A stretch of DNA of 64,000 bases from Acanthochlamys bracteata (taxonomy: Eukaryota > Streptophyta > Magnoliopsida > Pandanales > Velloziaceae). Numbering within the stretch: position 1 is the first letter of the stretch; the number at the start of each line of letters is the position of its first letter. The notes under the pieces were generated by a model. The model was not told the origin of the DNA. It did not search any database and worked only from the letters and a program-made list of their open reading frames with translations. The position numbers and the translations under genes are program-made. Below, one piece after another: positions 1-12,009 of this stretch. The stretch is taken from positions 8,370,001 through 8,434,000 of the forward strand of contig CM034130.1 in NCBI GenBank assembly GCA_019914995.1, read 5' to 3'.

Positions 1-329
1 AATTAAAAGTCAAAAACATTATGATCAGTTTGAAACTGTATAAACTTCTAATTTGTTTATTATGATAACTCTATCAAATAAGCCCCAAGAATCATTAAGC
101 TAGTCCATAATATCAGATTGAGGGCTCCACATCATTCATAAATCTCCCAGAACAAAAAGCCTCCACACATATTGTACATAACTTTGAGAAACATAAGGAC
201 CACAACATAACAAAAAGAATATTGATGGAATAAAATTGCGAAACCCAAACTTTTGTGTTTTGTGGTTGGAAACACAAAGTTTCTAAAATTATTATCTTTG
301 TGTTTTGATATTTTCTCATTTGACGCCTT

Positions 330-338
330 TATATAAAT
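330..338 (+). promoter_or_regulatory. TATA box of the EFR3-like gene
   Basis: A TATATAAAT element lies just upstream of a GC-richer leader (about 355-470) that reads as a 5' untranslated exon. A splice donor GTAGGT at about 470 and an acceptor TTTCAG at about 611 suggest that the leader is itself spliced before the start codon at 1047. Transcription would begin near 360. This is inferred from spacing only. Confidence 0.5.
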
Positions 339-1046
339 ATAATTACCCCACGCGCGCATTGATTGACGACAGCGAAGCGAAACACCAACAACATCAACGA
401 GAAAAGGAAAAGAGAAACAAACCCGCTGAGGGGATCTGCAGCCACCGTCTCCCGAGGAGACAACAACACGCATGTAGGTGATATCGATTTTCTCTTTTGC
501 TTCTATTTCTTTGAAGCTTCTGGAATTGATTCTTAGGTTTTGTTGCTTCACACGATTTTCGTAGTTTCATGCTTTTGTAATGACGAATTTCTCAAACGTT
601 TCTCGTTTCAGGCTGGTCCCCGATAGCTGGATCGACTAGAAGGAAGAAGAGATCGAGCGATATTTTTATTAATGTTTTATTCATAGGCAAAAATTTTGCT
701 CCTAATGACAGAGTTGAGGCCATTGCGTGGAGAGAGGATCTAATGCTTGAGCTGATTTCATCTGGGTAGTAACAGTCTTGAATTGATTGTGTTGAGAGAG
801 AAAAGTTTCAAAACAGTCTTAGTAGATTAAATTGCCGGAGGCTTGTACCAAGCTCATTGGAAAGGAAAGTAGTACTAGCAGTAGGAGATAGTGACTCAGA
901 CATCGAATTACATAAGGGTTTAGTTGATTATGTTGGGAGCATATTGGATTACTGGGTCATCTTTTTTGTGAACAAAAATTCCAGGACACAATATTTCAAT
1001 TGCTAGTTTGTTGTACCCTGATTTGGGTTTCACTTGGGATTATAAA

Positions 1047-4000
1047 ATGGGGGTAGTGTCAAGGCGCGTGCTTCCGGCATGCGGAAACCTTTGCTTTTTC
1101 TGCCCATCACTGCGAGCAAGGTCACGTCAGCCAGTTAAAAGATATAAGAAGCTCCTTGCAGATATATTCCTGAAAACAAGTGTAAGTTCTGCAATGTTGA
1201 GTGGTTTATTGTGGTAATTTTTGCTTAACTTCTAGTTACTACTGTAATGGATTATTATGTATTTTTGTGATTCTTAAGACTTTGTAAATTTAGTTACTAA
1301 AATTTCAAACTATGGTAGCTATCAGTGCAACCAGGTCCCTTGGTCTCTTGACATATCTACTTCATGTAGCGAAAGAGTTAATATGAAGCTTGCTTGTAAG
1401 CTACGTCTGCAACTCTTGCTGATCGTTTGCATATACATTTTACACTTTACAGGATGGACAGCCAAATGACAGAATGATAAGTAAACTCGGTGATTATGCG
1501 TCAAAGAATCCTTTGCGCATTCCAAAGGTCTTTCTTACATCTCCTTTGCTTTGAAAATCACCTCCTCTTGTAGCAATTATTTACTAATGATTGTAGCATA
1601 GCCTTGGATTTATTTAGGAATTGGAAGTCAAGATTTCAGTTTGTTAAAGCACACGAGCTTCACCACTGTCTCCCTTGGCCTCTGCAATGAGTTTATATCT
1701 TGTCATCCTTTGGATATATGAGCTTTTTCTAATGTGTATTTGAACTTGGCTATACTAAACTTGATGGATTTTCTCTAGTTAGATGTTACGTAAACAACTA
1801 TCAATTAAGGAAGGATATTTTTCTAATTCCATTTCTTACATGGCTTCTGGCCATTGTGGTCATTAGTTGTCTAATTGACATTTTGTGCAATAATGATAAG
1901 ATAAGCACAATAAAAAAGAACAATTATCTGTAGCAATGCTATGATTACTGCAATGGTAGTGGTGCTATGCTTTATCACTAGCTCATCCTGGAAAATTTTG
2001 GAGGAGATAGTTTAGAACGCTGTGTCTTTGACATGAATAGTTTGACTTTTGACAATATTGCTCAACAGTAGCCAGTTAGCATATTGAGGATTGGATATCT
2101 TGAGTTTTAAATGAACTGGTCTTCCTTAAACAATGTTGTATAATTTGCTGTTAGTTGATGGCTTTCCTTTTGTTAGCAGCTCTAGATGAAGAAAAATGCA
2201 TGTATATCAAGTCTTCAAGTGTTACTCTTTTATTGTACTGTTTGCAGATCACTCAATACCTGGAGCAGCGATTCTACAAAGAACTACGCAATGAACACTT
2301 CGTTCAGGCAAAAGTTGTTGCTTGCATATACAGAAAACTGTTAGCTTCATGTAAGCAGCAGATGTAAGTTCATCTTGCTATTTCACTTTGTAAGATCTCA
2401 AAGTATGATATAAAGACCTGTTAGTATATTCGTTGTTCACTTTTATCCCACTTCATCTTCAAGTTTTATGCATCTCTTGCTGTCATCTGTGAAAGAGCAC
2501 CTTTTGGCATGCAAAATATCATGCTATTACTGTTTCAAAAATCTTACTTGGTGGTTTGGCAAAATATCTGCGTGAAAGTGCGATCAAAGTTCAATAATTC
2601 ATAAGCTGCAGAAATCCTCTTGTAGTTTTTAATCATTTCAGCTATATCTCTACCACGTTTATTGCAGGCCATTATTTGCTACTAGCATATTGAGCACTAT
2701 AAGGACTCTTCTTGATCAGACTCGTGAAGATGATATGTGCATTTTGGGTTGCCACTTACTTGTTGACTTTCTAAACAACCAGGTAATTTAGTCTATGACA
2801 TGTATAAGCTTGTGTGCTAGGTCGTACATGACAGTGCTATCTGCATTAGGGATATTAGATGGATTTTGAAGAATGCTGCATCTGAGGATTGTTGATGAAT
2901 GTCTTTGAAATAGATTGACAGCACATACATGTTCAACCTCGAAGGTCTTATACCAAAACTATGCCATCTTGGCAACGAACTAGGAGGTGATGAGAGAGGC
3001 ACTCGTTTGCGTTCAGCTGCATTGCAAGCTCTTGCTTCCATGGTAGTATTTTTGCTAGTTTACATGGACTCTGCCATGTTATGTTTATCTATATTGTTAT
3101 TTTCACAACTCTACATGTTTTTCTTCAGGTGAAATTCATGGCTGATTCCCATGTCTCAGCAGAATTTGACAAAGTAAGCTGTGGTACTTTAAAAACTTGT
3201 TATTGCTGTCCACTAAAGAAATATTTGCTCGATGTTGATATAGTCATAAGGCTGATCCATACATCTTCTGGTTTTAACTTGATGTAACTATCACATGATG
3301 ATGGAATATAAATTGCTACATGATCGGCGGATGAAATCATCTAACGAGTCATGCTTGGAAATAATCAATTACTACTCTGGTTTGACCTTATGCTAGACCA
3401 GGTGATGCATTCATTGTTTTGCATTTGTGATGCATTCACTGTATTGCATTTGCAGCTATGTAAAAACTTATCCTGAAAATTAACTTGAATTACTTTAATA
3501 GGCAAATTAAAGTAAGAAGGATACAGTCAGCTACCTTTTTCACTTGTGCTTGTAATCCATTTCTGATTTTCTGGTGTTCTTTTAAAACTAAATTGCTACC
3601 TTCTAGCCTCTGATCACTCTGTATGTCTCCAGTAGTTACCTTTGACCTGACATGTGGTACCTTAAAACTCGGTTTCATATGTTTCAATTTAGGCAGGTTG
3701 AGACCAGATAACTGTAGATTATAAAATTGTCTCGGAACATTGATCTAAGTTAGTTTGGTTCCTGTACAAGGAAGGGAAACTGCAAACTTGTACAAAAAGG
3801 ACTTTAGGTAATTTGCTCATCCTTATTTAATTCTCAATTTTAAGCATTGTTTACAGTGATGGGTATTAATTCAATATGCATACTTACTTAGTGATCCTTC
3901 TTAAGACTTGTTGCAAATCCCTATAGATAATTGTCTTTATACATTTTTGTGTTCATGACTTGCAGTAGCGTTTCATGGCTTTACTCCTGTTAGTCGTGAA

Positions 4001-7000
4001 CATGTTTTATGGATATATATGAGGGTTCTAATACTGGAAGCTTGAATAGAGGAACTATACGTTGGCAAAAGTGGCATCATTGTTCAGCATCTAAGTGATG
4101 ATAGACGATTTAGGTTTAAATTTTATTTCCGTATATTAAGATTTTTGTGTTTAAGTTCTCCTCCTTTGCCAGTCTAAATAGAAAACATCCCTGTCTCTCT
4201 TCGCTATTGTATTTGTTTTCTTGTATGAGTTCCCTTCTGAGGAACTCAACAACGAAGATTTTATGGGATTCATCCTTGTCATCTTCGTTTACTGTATGTA
4301 GATCGTCAATGTGACTTTGGATAATTATGGAGCTGATCACAGAAATGGGAAACAAGATTTGCAGTACAATTTGCGGCAAAATTCTTTCATGCAGCAAGTG
4401 CTCAGAAAGGAGGACCAGGTTTCATCATTCAAGCAATCCTTGAAGAAGGTTCCTTCTTTGCGCTCTTATAACTCCAAAGAAGACATTCATTCCATAGAGT
4501 GAGCTTCCTCTTTCTTCATTGTTGTATTTGTTTATTTTCTATTGCTTCCATGCTATCGTTCTCATCATAGTAACAGTTTTATATTTCCACAGAGATTTGT
4601 CTAAAGATCCTAACTATTGGTCAAGAGTTTGCTTGCAAAATATGGCTAATTTAACAAAAGAGGCGACAACGATGCGGCGTGTTTTTGAGCCCCTTTTCTG
4701 TTACTTTGATAGTGGAGATCATTGGTCGCTTGGGCATGGAATTGCTTGGTACATACTGTCTGAAATGCAGGTCTTCATGGAGAAGTCAGGTCGGTTGATT
4801 TTTTAATTTTCTCATCAATGTAGATTGCTCCAATGAAAAAAGTACACAAATCTTTGAGAAACTTGATAGATGTTCTGTTTTCAGGTCAAAACAGTCACAA
4901 GCTGTTGTCTCTCTTAGTCAAGCACTTAGACCACAAGAATGTCGCCAAGCAGCCTGAGATGCAGATAAAAATTCTCGACATCATAACGCACCTTGCACAT
5001 CAAGCAGGTGTTCAGTGTTCCATTGCCATCATGACGGGAATAAGTGATTTGATTAGACATTTGCGTAAATGCATGCAATTTTCCATCGAAGTGGTTGATA
5101 TGGAGGATGCCTCTGTCAAAATTAATTCTGTTCTTCATTTTGCGTTAGAGAAGTGCCTATATGAGATCTCAGCTAAGGTACAATGTGGAACTAGGCTCTT
5201 CTTCCATTATCCTTTCCTTTTTACATTTCAGGTGTCTTGTATATGGTTCATCTTTAAATGCACGTAAAATCTGAGTTAATATTGATATAAGTCATGATCC
5301 TAGCATTTATCCATTCAATTTTCATGTCTATCAGATATGTTGAGTAAAATAAATTGCCTCTTTGTTACCTGTTTCGTAAGTTCTAAAGGTAAATAACAAC
5401 AAAATCAAACAAGTTTGGAGATTTCCACGCAAATATAAATTTGACATAATGAATGGACAGGTTGGAGATGTTGGCCGTATTCTTGATACTATGGCTGTCA
5501 TCTTGGAAAATATCTCGACTAATAATATCGTTGCTAAAGCGACGATTTCTGCTGTGTATCGCACTGCACAAATAGCAGCTTTTATCCCAAACGTATCTTA
5601 TTATCAGAAGGTGATAACTCTAATATCATCTACTGAATTTCCACCATTTGCTAAATATTTTGTGTATAAATTCTATTTTTTAAATACACATAGGCTTTTC
5701 CAGAAGCCTTGTTTCATCAGCTTCTGTTGGCCATGGCCCATCCAGACCATGAGACAAGAATTGGGTCCCATCGTATCCTTGCTGCAGTACTCATCCCCTC
5801 GATGGGTTCTCCTTGGTCTGAGTATGTCATCCCAATTTCAAAGACTGGAGATGACCCTCAAGGAGCACTTGCTGTAGCTCTGTCAGGTTTCTCCTCCTCA
5901 AGAGCAATTCTGGAGGTGGAGAAGAGAGTTACTACTAGATTATCTCGAAAGCACCAGCAACTAGATGCAGAAGCAGATGGCATGAGAGAGGTGGAACACA
6001 AACATGTGATTACAGACCAAAAGCAGTGTATGGAACGCCAATCTGATGGTCAATTACATAGCTATATAGAAGAACAATCTGACAAAGAAACTAGTACAGA
6101 AGTATGGCCTGATAACTTGTATTTTGAATCTGCAATTTGATTTATTTCTCCTTTTATAATAGTTAAATTGATTGATGGGCCATTTTCATGCTACAGGGGA
6201 TGGCATCTCTTCGATTAAGCAGCTATCAAATCATTCTTCTGCTTTCGTCAATTTGGGTTCAAGCTGCATCTCGAGAGAATACTCCTTTAAATTATGAGGC
6301 TATGGCTCACACATTCAACCTTATCCTTTTGTTTTCTCTAGCAAAAGTAAGTTCAAATGTAGCTTATGTTGTTTTGTATACTAAGTCTTTTCTAGCATAA
6401 ATTACGTATGATAAGTTCAGTTGCAGCTTTCGCCATGTTATTTACTGATTTGCAACTCAAATGTTAATGCTGATTGGCGTTGCAAGTATGAAAGTTTGTT
6501 GAATTTTTAACTCTCTTTAAGTTAAAGAGTGGTTGCCTTTTCTACCTGGATTGTGCTGGGGAACGAAACAGTGCTATTTTCAATTTAGTTTTTCTTTAGT
6601 TCTCATGTCTTTGACAACCATGTTACTGTACCATGGACAATATTACTGCACCCTAAGTTGGTTGCCTTAAATTTTGACTGATATGCCCTAGTTCAAGATC
6701 GATACTATGATTCTGATTTGACACATCGGCCATGACTGATTTTTGCAGCAGTTACCTTCATGATCAAAATAATTCATGTTGTTAAGCACATCAGGTGGTA
6801 TTTCGAATGCATTTATTGTGTTCTTCAGGACTGTATAAAGCTCTCCTCAGTTTATGAAGAAGTTTTGTGCAGTTCTTTTCATAAATATAAATTTTTTGAG
6901 ATCTGAGACATGTTAGCATATCCAGCATATTTCATTACCCTAACATAATCTCAAAGGTACTAATAGCTGAAAATGGATTTTTGGTCAGCAAAACCTAACA

Positions 7001-9842
7001 AGAACTGCATAATGTTCACCATTTGTGCTGCTTGAAACTTGGTTACATCATCAAGTAGATTTTGCATACGATTTAAGCAAAGAGGTTTTTATTTATTTAT
7101 TTTTATTTTAGGAATGATTTTGTAGCAGATAGTTCTTTACTATATTATCTGTCTCCTTATCTATGTCTGCATTAATTTCACTATTTATTATGTCATGTTC
7201 AAACCTTGTGAATTTCTTTTTACTCTTTTGCTAGTTCCCCATACTATAGGCTTTTGTTTTAAAATAAAAAGATTAATGGGGTTTGCTTTTTCATCTCAGG
7301 CTTCTAGCCACGTGGCTCTAGTTCATTGCTTTCAGTTAGCATTTACTTTAAGGAGAATCTCCCTTGAACATGATGGTAAGTGTTACAGTAATATGTACAA
7401 TGAAGTCATAACCCCACCCACAACCATACTCCAGTAGCATATATTTGCTCAAGTTTCTGTTAATATCAAGTCTCATCATCTCTCACTCTTCTTCTATTCT
7501 TTGCAATGAAGTTCATCAGTCAAACATTGTGGAGTATGACTTTTGAGATTTTCTCGTTATCTTGATCTGGAAATGCTCATGTAGCTCTTTTAATGCGAAT
7601 TGACCTTAGGTAACTCATGTTATTAGTGGCAGTTGCTAAAATTTAAGCTACTTACAGTTTAAAATTTACTTACTTCTTGTGATTTTTAGATGTAAGCTTA
7701 TTTTAATAATTTGCATGATCACATGGTTGTTGATGTGGCACCATATTAAGCTAACTACATCAATGTAAGTATGCGGCGGTGCCCAACTCGCTAATAACAT
7801 ATATATCAGGTTTTCTAAGTGGCATAAGCAAAATATTGACTTCTGAATCTATAACTGTCCAAATCTGTAACTGTCCGAATTTATAACTGTCCCACAAGCA
7901 AGCAGCATCTAGAGTATAGTTCACATTTTGTCTTTCTCTTTAGTTTGTCACTTAAGCTTGTTTATACAATACCAACTTCTCTCTGACTTAATTTCTCCAT
8001 TTTTTCTTATGTGAAGGTTGCTTGCATCCATCTCGCAGAAGATCCTTGTTCACCCTGGCTTCATCTATGCTCATTTTATCAATGAAGGCAGTTGACCTTC
8101 CTGAATTAATACCCTCTGTGAAGAAGTTGGGCAAGGGAAACATGGTCAGTTGCTTATTTTCTTACCTCTTTATATGAAATAATGGAAATACAGAATTAAT
8201 GCATTATTTAATTTTACGACTCTTGTTGTCCCTAGTTATACAATCTTTGTCTTGTTAAAATAAGTAGATGCTTTGGCAGGCTGATCCATATCTTCATCTG
8301 GTTGAAGATAGGCGTTTGTGTGCTTCATATGAAGCATCTTCCAATTCAAAGGTGTGTTATGGATCTGAGGAGGATGAAGAGGCTGCCGTGAAATTTCTGG
8401 ATTTAGTCGAGAGAGATGATGTGCTCCTAAAGGAGCAATTGCTGTCCAAACTATTGGATAAGTTTTCGACTTTACCAGACGTATGTTTTGTCATAGTCTT
8501 TTGTTCTTTTTGTCTGCCAATTGTACTGTTTTAAGATAAGTTGCTCACTCTTTTCCAACATGTTACTTTTAGTAGCATTTGATTTATGTAAAAATTATAA
8601 CAGGAAGAATTGCATTTGTTAAGAGATCAACTATTGCAAGAATTTTCTCCTGATGATGCCTTTTTAGTTGGTGCACCATTAGTCATGGAAACACCAACTG
8701 CATGTTCACCTCTTAAAGAACAGGAACACCAGCCTTCTGATGAGGTTTGACCCTTCACTTTCAAAGTTTATTTTTGAAGAAAGTGGATATGTTTCAGTAC
8801 AAGCTGAGTTCTTTAATTCCTACAGCTCATGGCTCCAGATATTTTTGAAGAGGATGATCCTTTCTCTGAAGCATTTGGAAGTCATTCAGACCGCAAGGCG
8901 TCAGAATCTGTTAATGGGCTTGACGTTTTAAGCGCCAATCAGTTAATAGAATCAGTACGTGAAACTTGCCTCATAATTACCCTACAATCATAATTACCCT
9001 CACGTTGCAAAGCCATCATGGATTTTGCCAAATGGATTTTGCCAAGATTGTTCCGTTCAAAATTTCTAACTGATTAATGCAGACTAATAAAAATGGACGT
9101 TCTAAATAATGAATATAGGAGAACTGCTGAAAACTTATAATTTCATTGTGTGTGCTCGAAAGGGAGCTCAAATTCTTTGATCATCTATTATGTTTTTCAG
9201 TTTTAAAGTATCGCATGATGTCTTCTGTCTATGTTGTCTTCTCAAAAAGCTCCAGTACAGTTTCTTACAGAGATATTATGTTTAAGTATCTTTGGCTGTA
9301 TCCTTATGTATTTGTTTATATGCACCTTGGTATATTATAGTGGAAACAGCTTATTGCTTACCGAGTTAAAATTGCTTCTAGGTTCTTGAGACTGCAAAAA
9401 AAGAAGCTATTTTGCCAACATCGACGAACTCTGAAGTGCCTTATGATGAAATTAAGTCACAGTGTGAGGCCCTCGTGATGGAAAAGCAGCAGAAAATGTC
9501 CGTGCTTCTGAGCTTGAAAAGACAAGAGGAAGGCTCAGAAGATGGCTCGCCCGAGGCAAACAGAATGGCTTTGGTTCTTCACCAGAAGGTTAGTTCTTTA
9601 GGGTAAAGATGAATATTTCTTTTCCTTGATATATGACATACTTCCTATACTAATTTCCGCTCTCTAACTTTATGATGGCGGGAACTTCTAAGTAGGTACT
9701 GCTGCCCTCTGCAGCAGTTGCAGAACTAACTAAAGAAGATGGTGATGAAGGATTTGACACATTATCTAATGAATATGATCACTCCTTCAGACTTCCTCCT
9801 TCAAGTCCCTATGACAAGTTCTTAAAAGCTGCTGGTTGTTGA
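1047..9842 (+). CDS. EFR3-like protein (EFOP/SRL2 family), plasma-membrane ARM-repeat scaffold
   Basis: Nineteen coding exons: 1047-1181, 1453-1527, 2248-2363, 2668-2782, 2914-3042, 3129-3173, 4302-4498, 4593-4789, 4885-5177, 5461-5610, 5694-6101, 6197-6346, 7300-7375, 8017-8144, 8280-8480, 8604-8744, 8826-8954, 9382-9588, 9696-9842. Together they give 1012 aa, the usual length for plant EFR3 homologs. The N-terminus MGVVSRRVLPACGNLCFFCP is the family signature. Cys12, Cys16 and Cys19 match the Cys-rich patch that is S-acylated to hold EFR3 proteins at the plasma membrane. The middle is helical, HEAT/ARM-like (for example NLEGLIPKLCHLGNELGG, LVKHLDHKNV, LFHQLLLAMAHPDHETRIGSH). The tail is acidic and low in complexity, ending in PPSSPYDKFLKAAGC. 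In plants the EFOP proteins belong to the PI4K-alpha-1 complex that makes PI4P at the plasma membrane; rice SRL2 is a relative that affects leaf rolling. The family call is firm; the paralogue number is not assignable. Confidence 0.93.
7845..7892. repeat. three 16-bp tandem units in an EFR3 intron
   Basis: Three consecutive 16-bp units, each ending in AACTGTCC, differ by one to three bases (7845-7860, 7861-7876, 7877-7892). They lie in the intron between exons 13 and 14 and look like a short minisatellite with no evident function. Confidence 0.8.
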
Positions 9843-10756
9843 AGGAGGATACACAGCGTGCCCTTCCAAAAGCAACTTGTAAAGTATGTAGGTATAGGGA
9901 AGTATTTGTTGCATGCAGGCACTAGCGTGTAACGGGTGTATTTTTACTGTAACTAGTATCTGAAAATCCTTCATTCTTTTTCCACTTACAAAAGGGCTGT
10001 GTATATGTTGAGTTTAAAGAAGAGAGGTTTTGATAAATAAAAAACCATATGACCATGTTCCATAGACAATCTTGCCTCTTTAGTGTCAAGGAATACCCAT
10101 GCCTGTATGGTTACATATCGAGCTCGATTAGTTTCTTATAATTTCTGTATGGATGCTGAAGAACTTGTAATGTCTAAACTACATATAAGTGCCAGATTAA
10201 TATTAGTTATTCGCAAAATATTCAATCGCTTATATGTAGTTCTCAAGATAGAGTTGCTACGGGCATTTTGAATTCTTGTGACATTTAGTCACATTACTAA
10301 GTCATTCTTACTTCTAAATAGACAGCTCAAGGATTTGTTGGCTAAAGAGATTTAAGGAAAAGAGGAGCATATTTATATCCCAAATGAGGCATATTTATGC
10401 TTGGCTTGGTTATATTTTTATGACTGTTTTAATGAATTTGTAGATGACTTTGATCAGATGATGAAGAATACTTTTCTAGAACATCTTTTTAAAGTATTCT
10501 TAATTTTTTTATATATAAATATTTCGGCATATAAATTTATGCGTCGAATGTATCTATGTAGATGCATTAAATATTGTGGCTATTTAGAATATTCCATACA
10601 TCTCCAAAATAGTCTACCTAATGTATACAACCAAAAGAAAAAATTAGCAAGGAGGAATGCCAAATTAAGTATACTGTGACATACAGCATGTCACATTGTC
10701 TCAATCAGTCCATACTTTAGGCTTCCACCTAAGTTCCTGACCAGAAGCAACTAGGA

Positions 10757-10978
10757 GAACGTTTGGAAGTATTTATTAAAAAGAAATTTTGAAAAAAAAA
10801 TTTGGATTCTTTATTTCATAAATATTTTTAAAAATAAAAATTATATATATAATTATTATAATCTATATTATATCTATACTTTTCAAAATTTTAAAAAATT
10901 TTATAGAAAATCATGCATAAATTTTTTGAAATTAAAAAAGAGTTTATTGAGGAAGAAAAGTTTTTCCAAACAAGCCCT
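10757..10978. mobile_element. possible short foldback MITE
   Basis: GTTTGGAA at 10761-10768 is mirrored by TTCCAAAC at 10964-10971, followed by AAGCCCTA, an end often seen on plant hAT-type miniature elements. The interior is nearly pure A/T. The outer ends are poorly matched and no clear target duplication was found, so this is tentative. Confidence 0.3.
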
Positions 10979-11195
10979 AAAATATGTATATGTGAAGCTT
11001 ATGCGTTGAACTTAATACTGCCAAAAGAAACTGGAAGTGCTTCGGGCGTAGTTCAAGTTGGTGGAACTCCAATTTTTTCCGTCAAAATTAGAATTTCATC
11101 AATTTTTATATTTTAATTACAAACAAAATCGGGAACTTGAATTCTCAGTTATGCACAAATAGAACTTAAATTCCACTGCATTTTTCTTTCTTATG

Positions 11196-11538
11196 GTGTG
11201 TTCTTTTGGCTTTAGAAGTGAGTTTTTTGAAAATATTTTTAAAAATGAGTTGTTAAAAATAGTGTTACTGAAAGTGGATTGAATTTGTATGTTTTTTTTT
11301 TAAGTAAAAGTAAGTTGAAGGTGAGTTCTTGTATTCTTTTGTATTTAGAAGTGAGTTGTTAAAAATAAAAAGAAATGACTTTTTGGGTGAAAAGAATACA
11401 CTCTTAACACACTTCCAACCCATTTTAAGAATCAATTGAAACATAAAAATTAAACTCTACTTTCAATTTATTTTTCAAAAAATTACACTTTTTATTTTTC
11501 ATTTTCACGAAACTCTTTTAAGGACATTTGAAACACGT
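11196..11538. mobile_element. possible hAT-like MITE
   Basis: The left end (GTGTGTTCTTTTGGCTTTAG) and the reverse complement of the right end (around 11505-11538, GTGTTTCAAATGTCC...) are similar over about 35 bases with gaps. The interior is AT-rich and carries a second partial copy of the left end at about 11330. Boundaries and class are uncertain. Confidence 0.3.
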
Positions 11539-11820
11539 GTTTCATCTAGCATGTGGCTTACAAGTACTTCAAATAATCTTTTTTAAAACATAGTTTATTG
11601 TAATTTTTTTCAAAAAAAGAGTCTAAAATTTTTATTCATAAAAGATGTTAGAAATTATATAATTATAATGATATATAATTTATCTATATTTTGTAAATTT
11701 TAAATTTTTTAAATACTGTAAAACTTTTATTAACAAAGATATAATTTAAATAAATAAAAAGCAGAGTGAAATATAATGTCAAACAGCCACTTTGTGGTGC
11801 AATTTTGCAAAATGCATTGA

Positions 11821-11828
11821 TATAAATA
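11821..11828 (+). promoter_or_regulatory. TATA box upstream of the degenerate NTH1 copy
   Basis: TATAAATA sits about 190 bases upstream of the first ATG (12010) of the degenerate NTH1-like copy. A leader richer in C and purines follows it, as in a plant core promoter. The copy may therefore still be transcribed; this is inferred from position alone. Confidence 0.4.
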
Positions 11829-12009
11829 CGTTCCACAACTACACACTCATTTTGTTCTCTACAGTATCGCATCAATCTAGCCCACGGTAACAAATCAGAA
11901 TTTCCTCAAAAAAGAATTTCTACAACAAAACCGAACCAAAAAGCGAACTACTGCCGCCATCTCCACTACTAGAGTTGAATTTTACTGCGGTTGTTTCTCT
12001 CTGAACTCC

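Larger units (their letters stand above)
9843..11820. other. 3' region of EFR3-like gene and AT-rich spacer
   Basis: The first 180 bases or so look like a 3' untranslated region, with AATAAA at about 10035. From about 10290 the sequence is very AT-rich, with long A and T runs and no coding potential. Two foldback-like elements (annotated separately) account for part of it. The rest shows no recognised feature. Confidence 0.6.

Noticed and set aside
132..551. 139-codon open frame on the - strand over the EFR3 leader
   Set aside because: It lies antisense to the TATA box and leader exons of the + strand gene, has no motif, and its composition follows the leader's.
10401..10679. 92-codon open frame on the + strand after EFR3
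   Set aside because: Very AT-rich, Phe/Tyr/Ile-heavy translation with no homology signal, typical of chance frames in such spacer.
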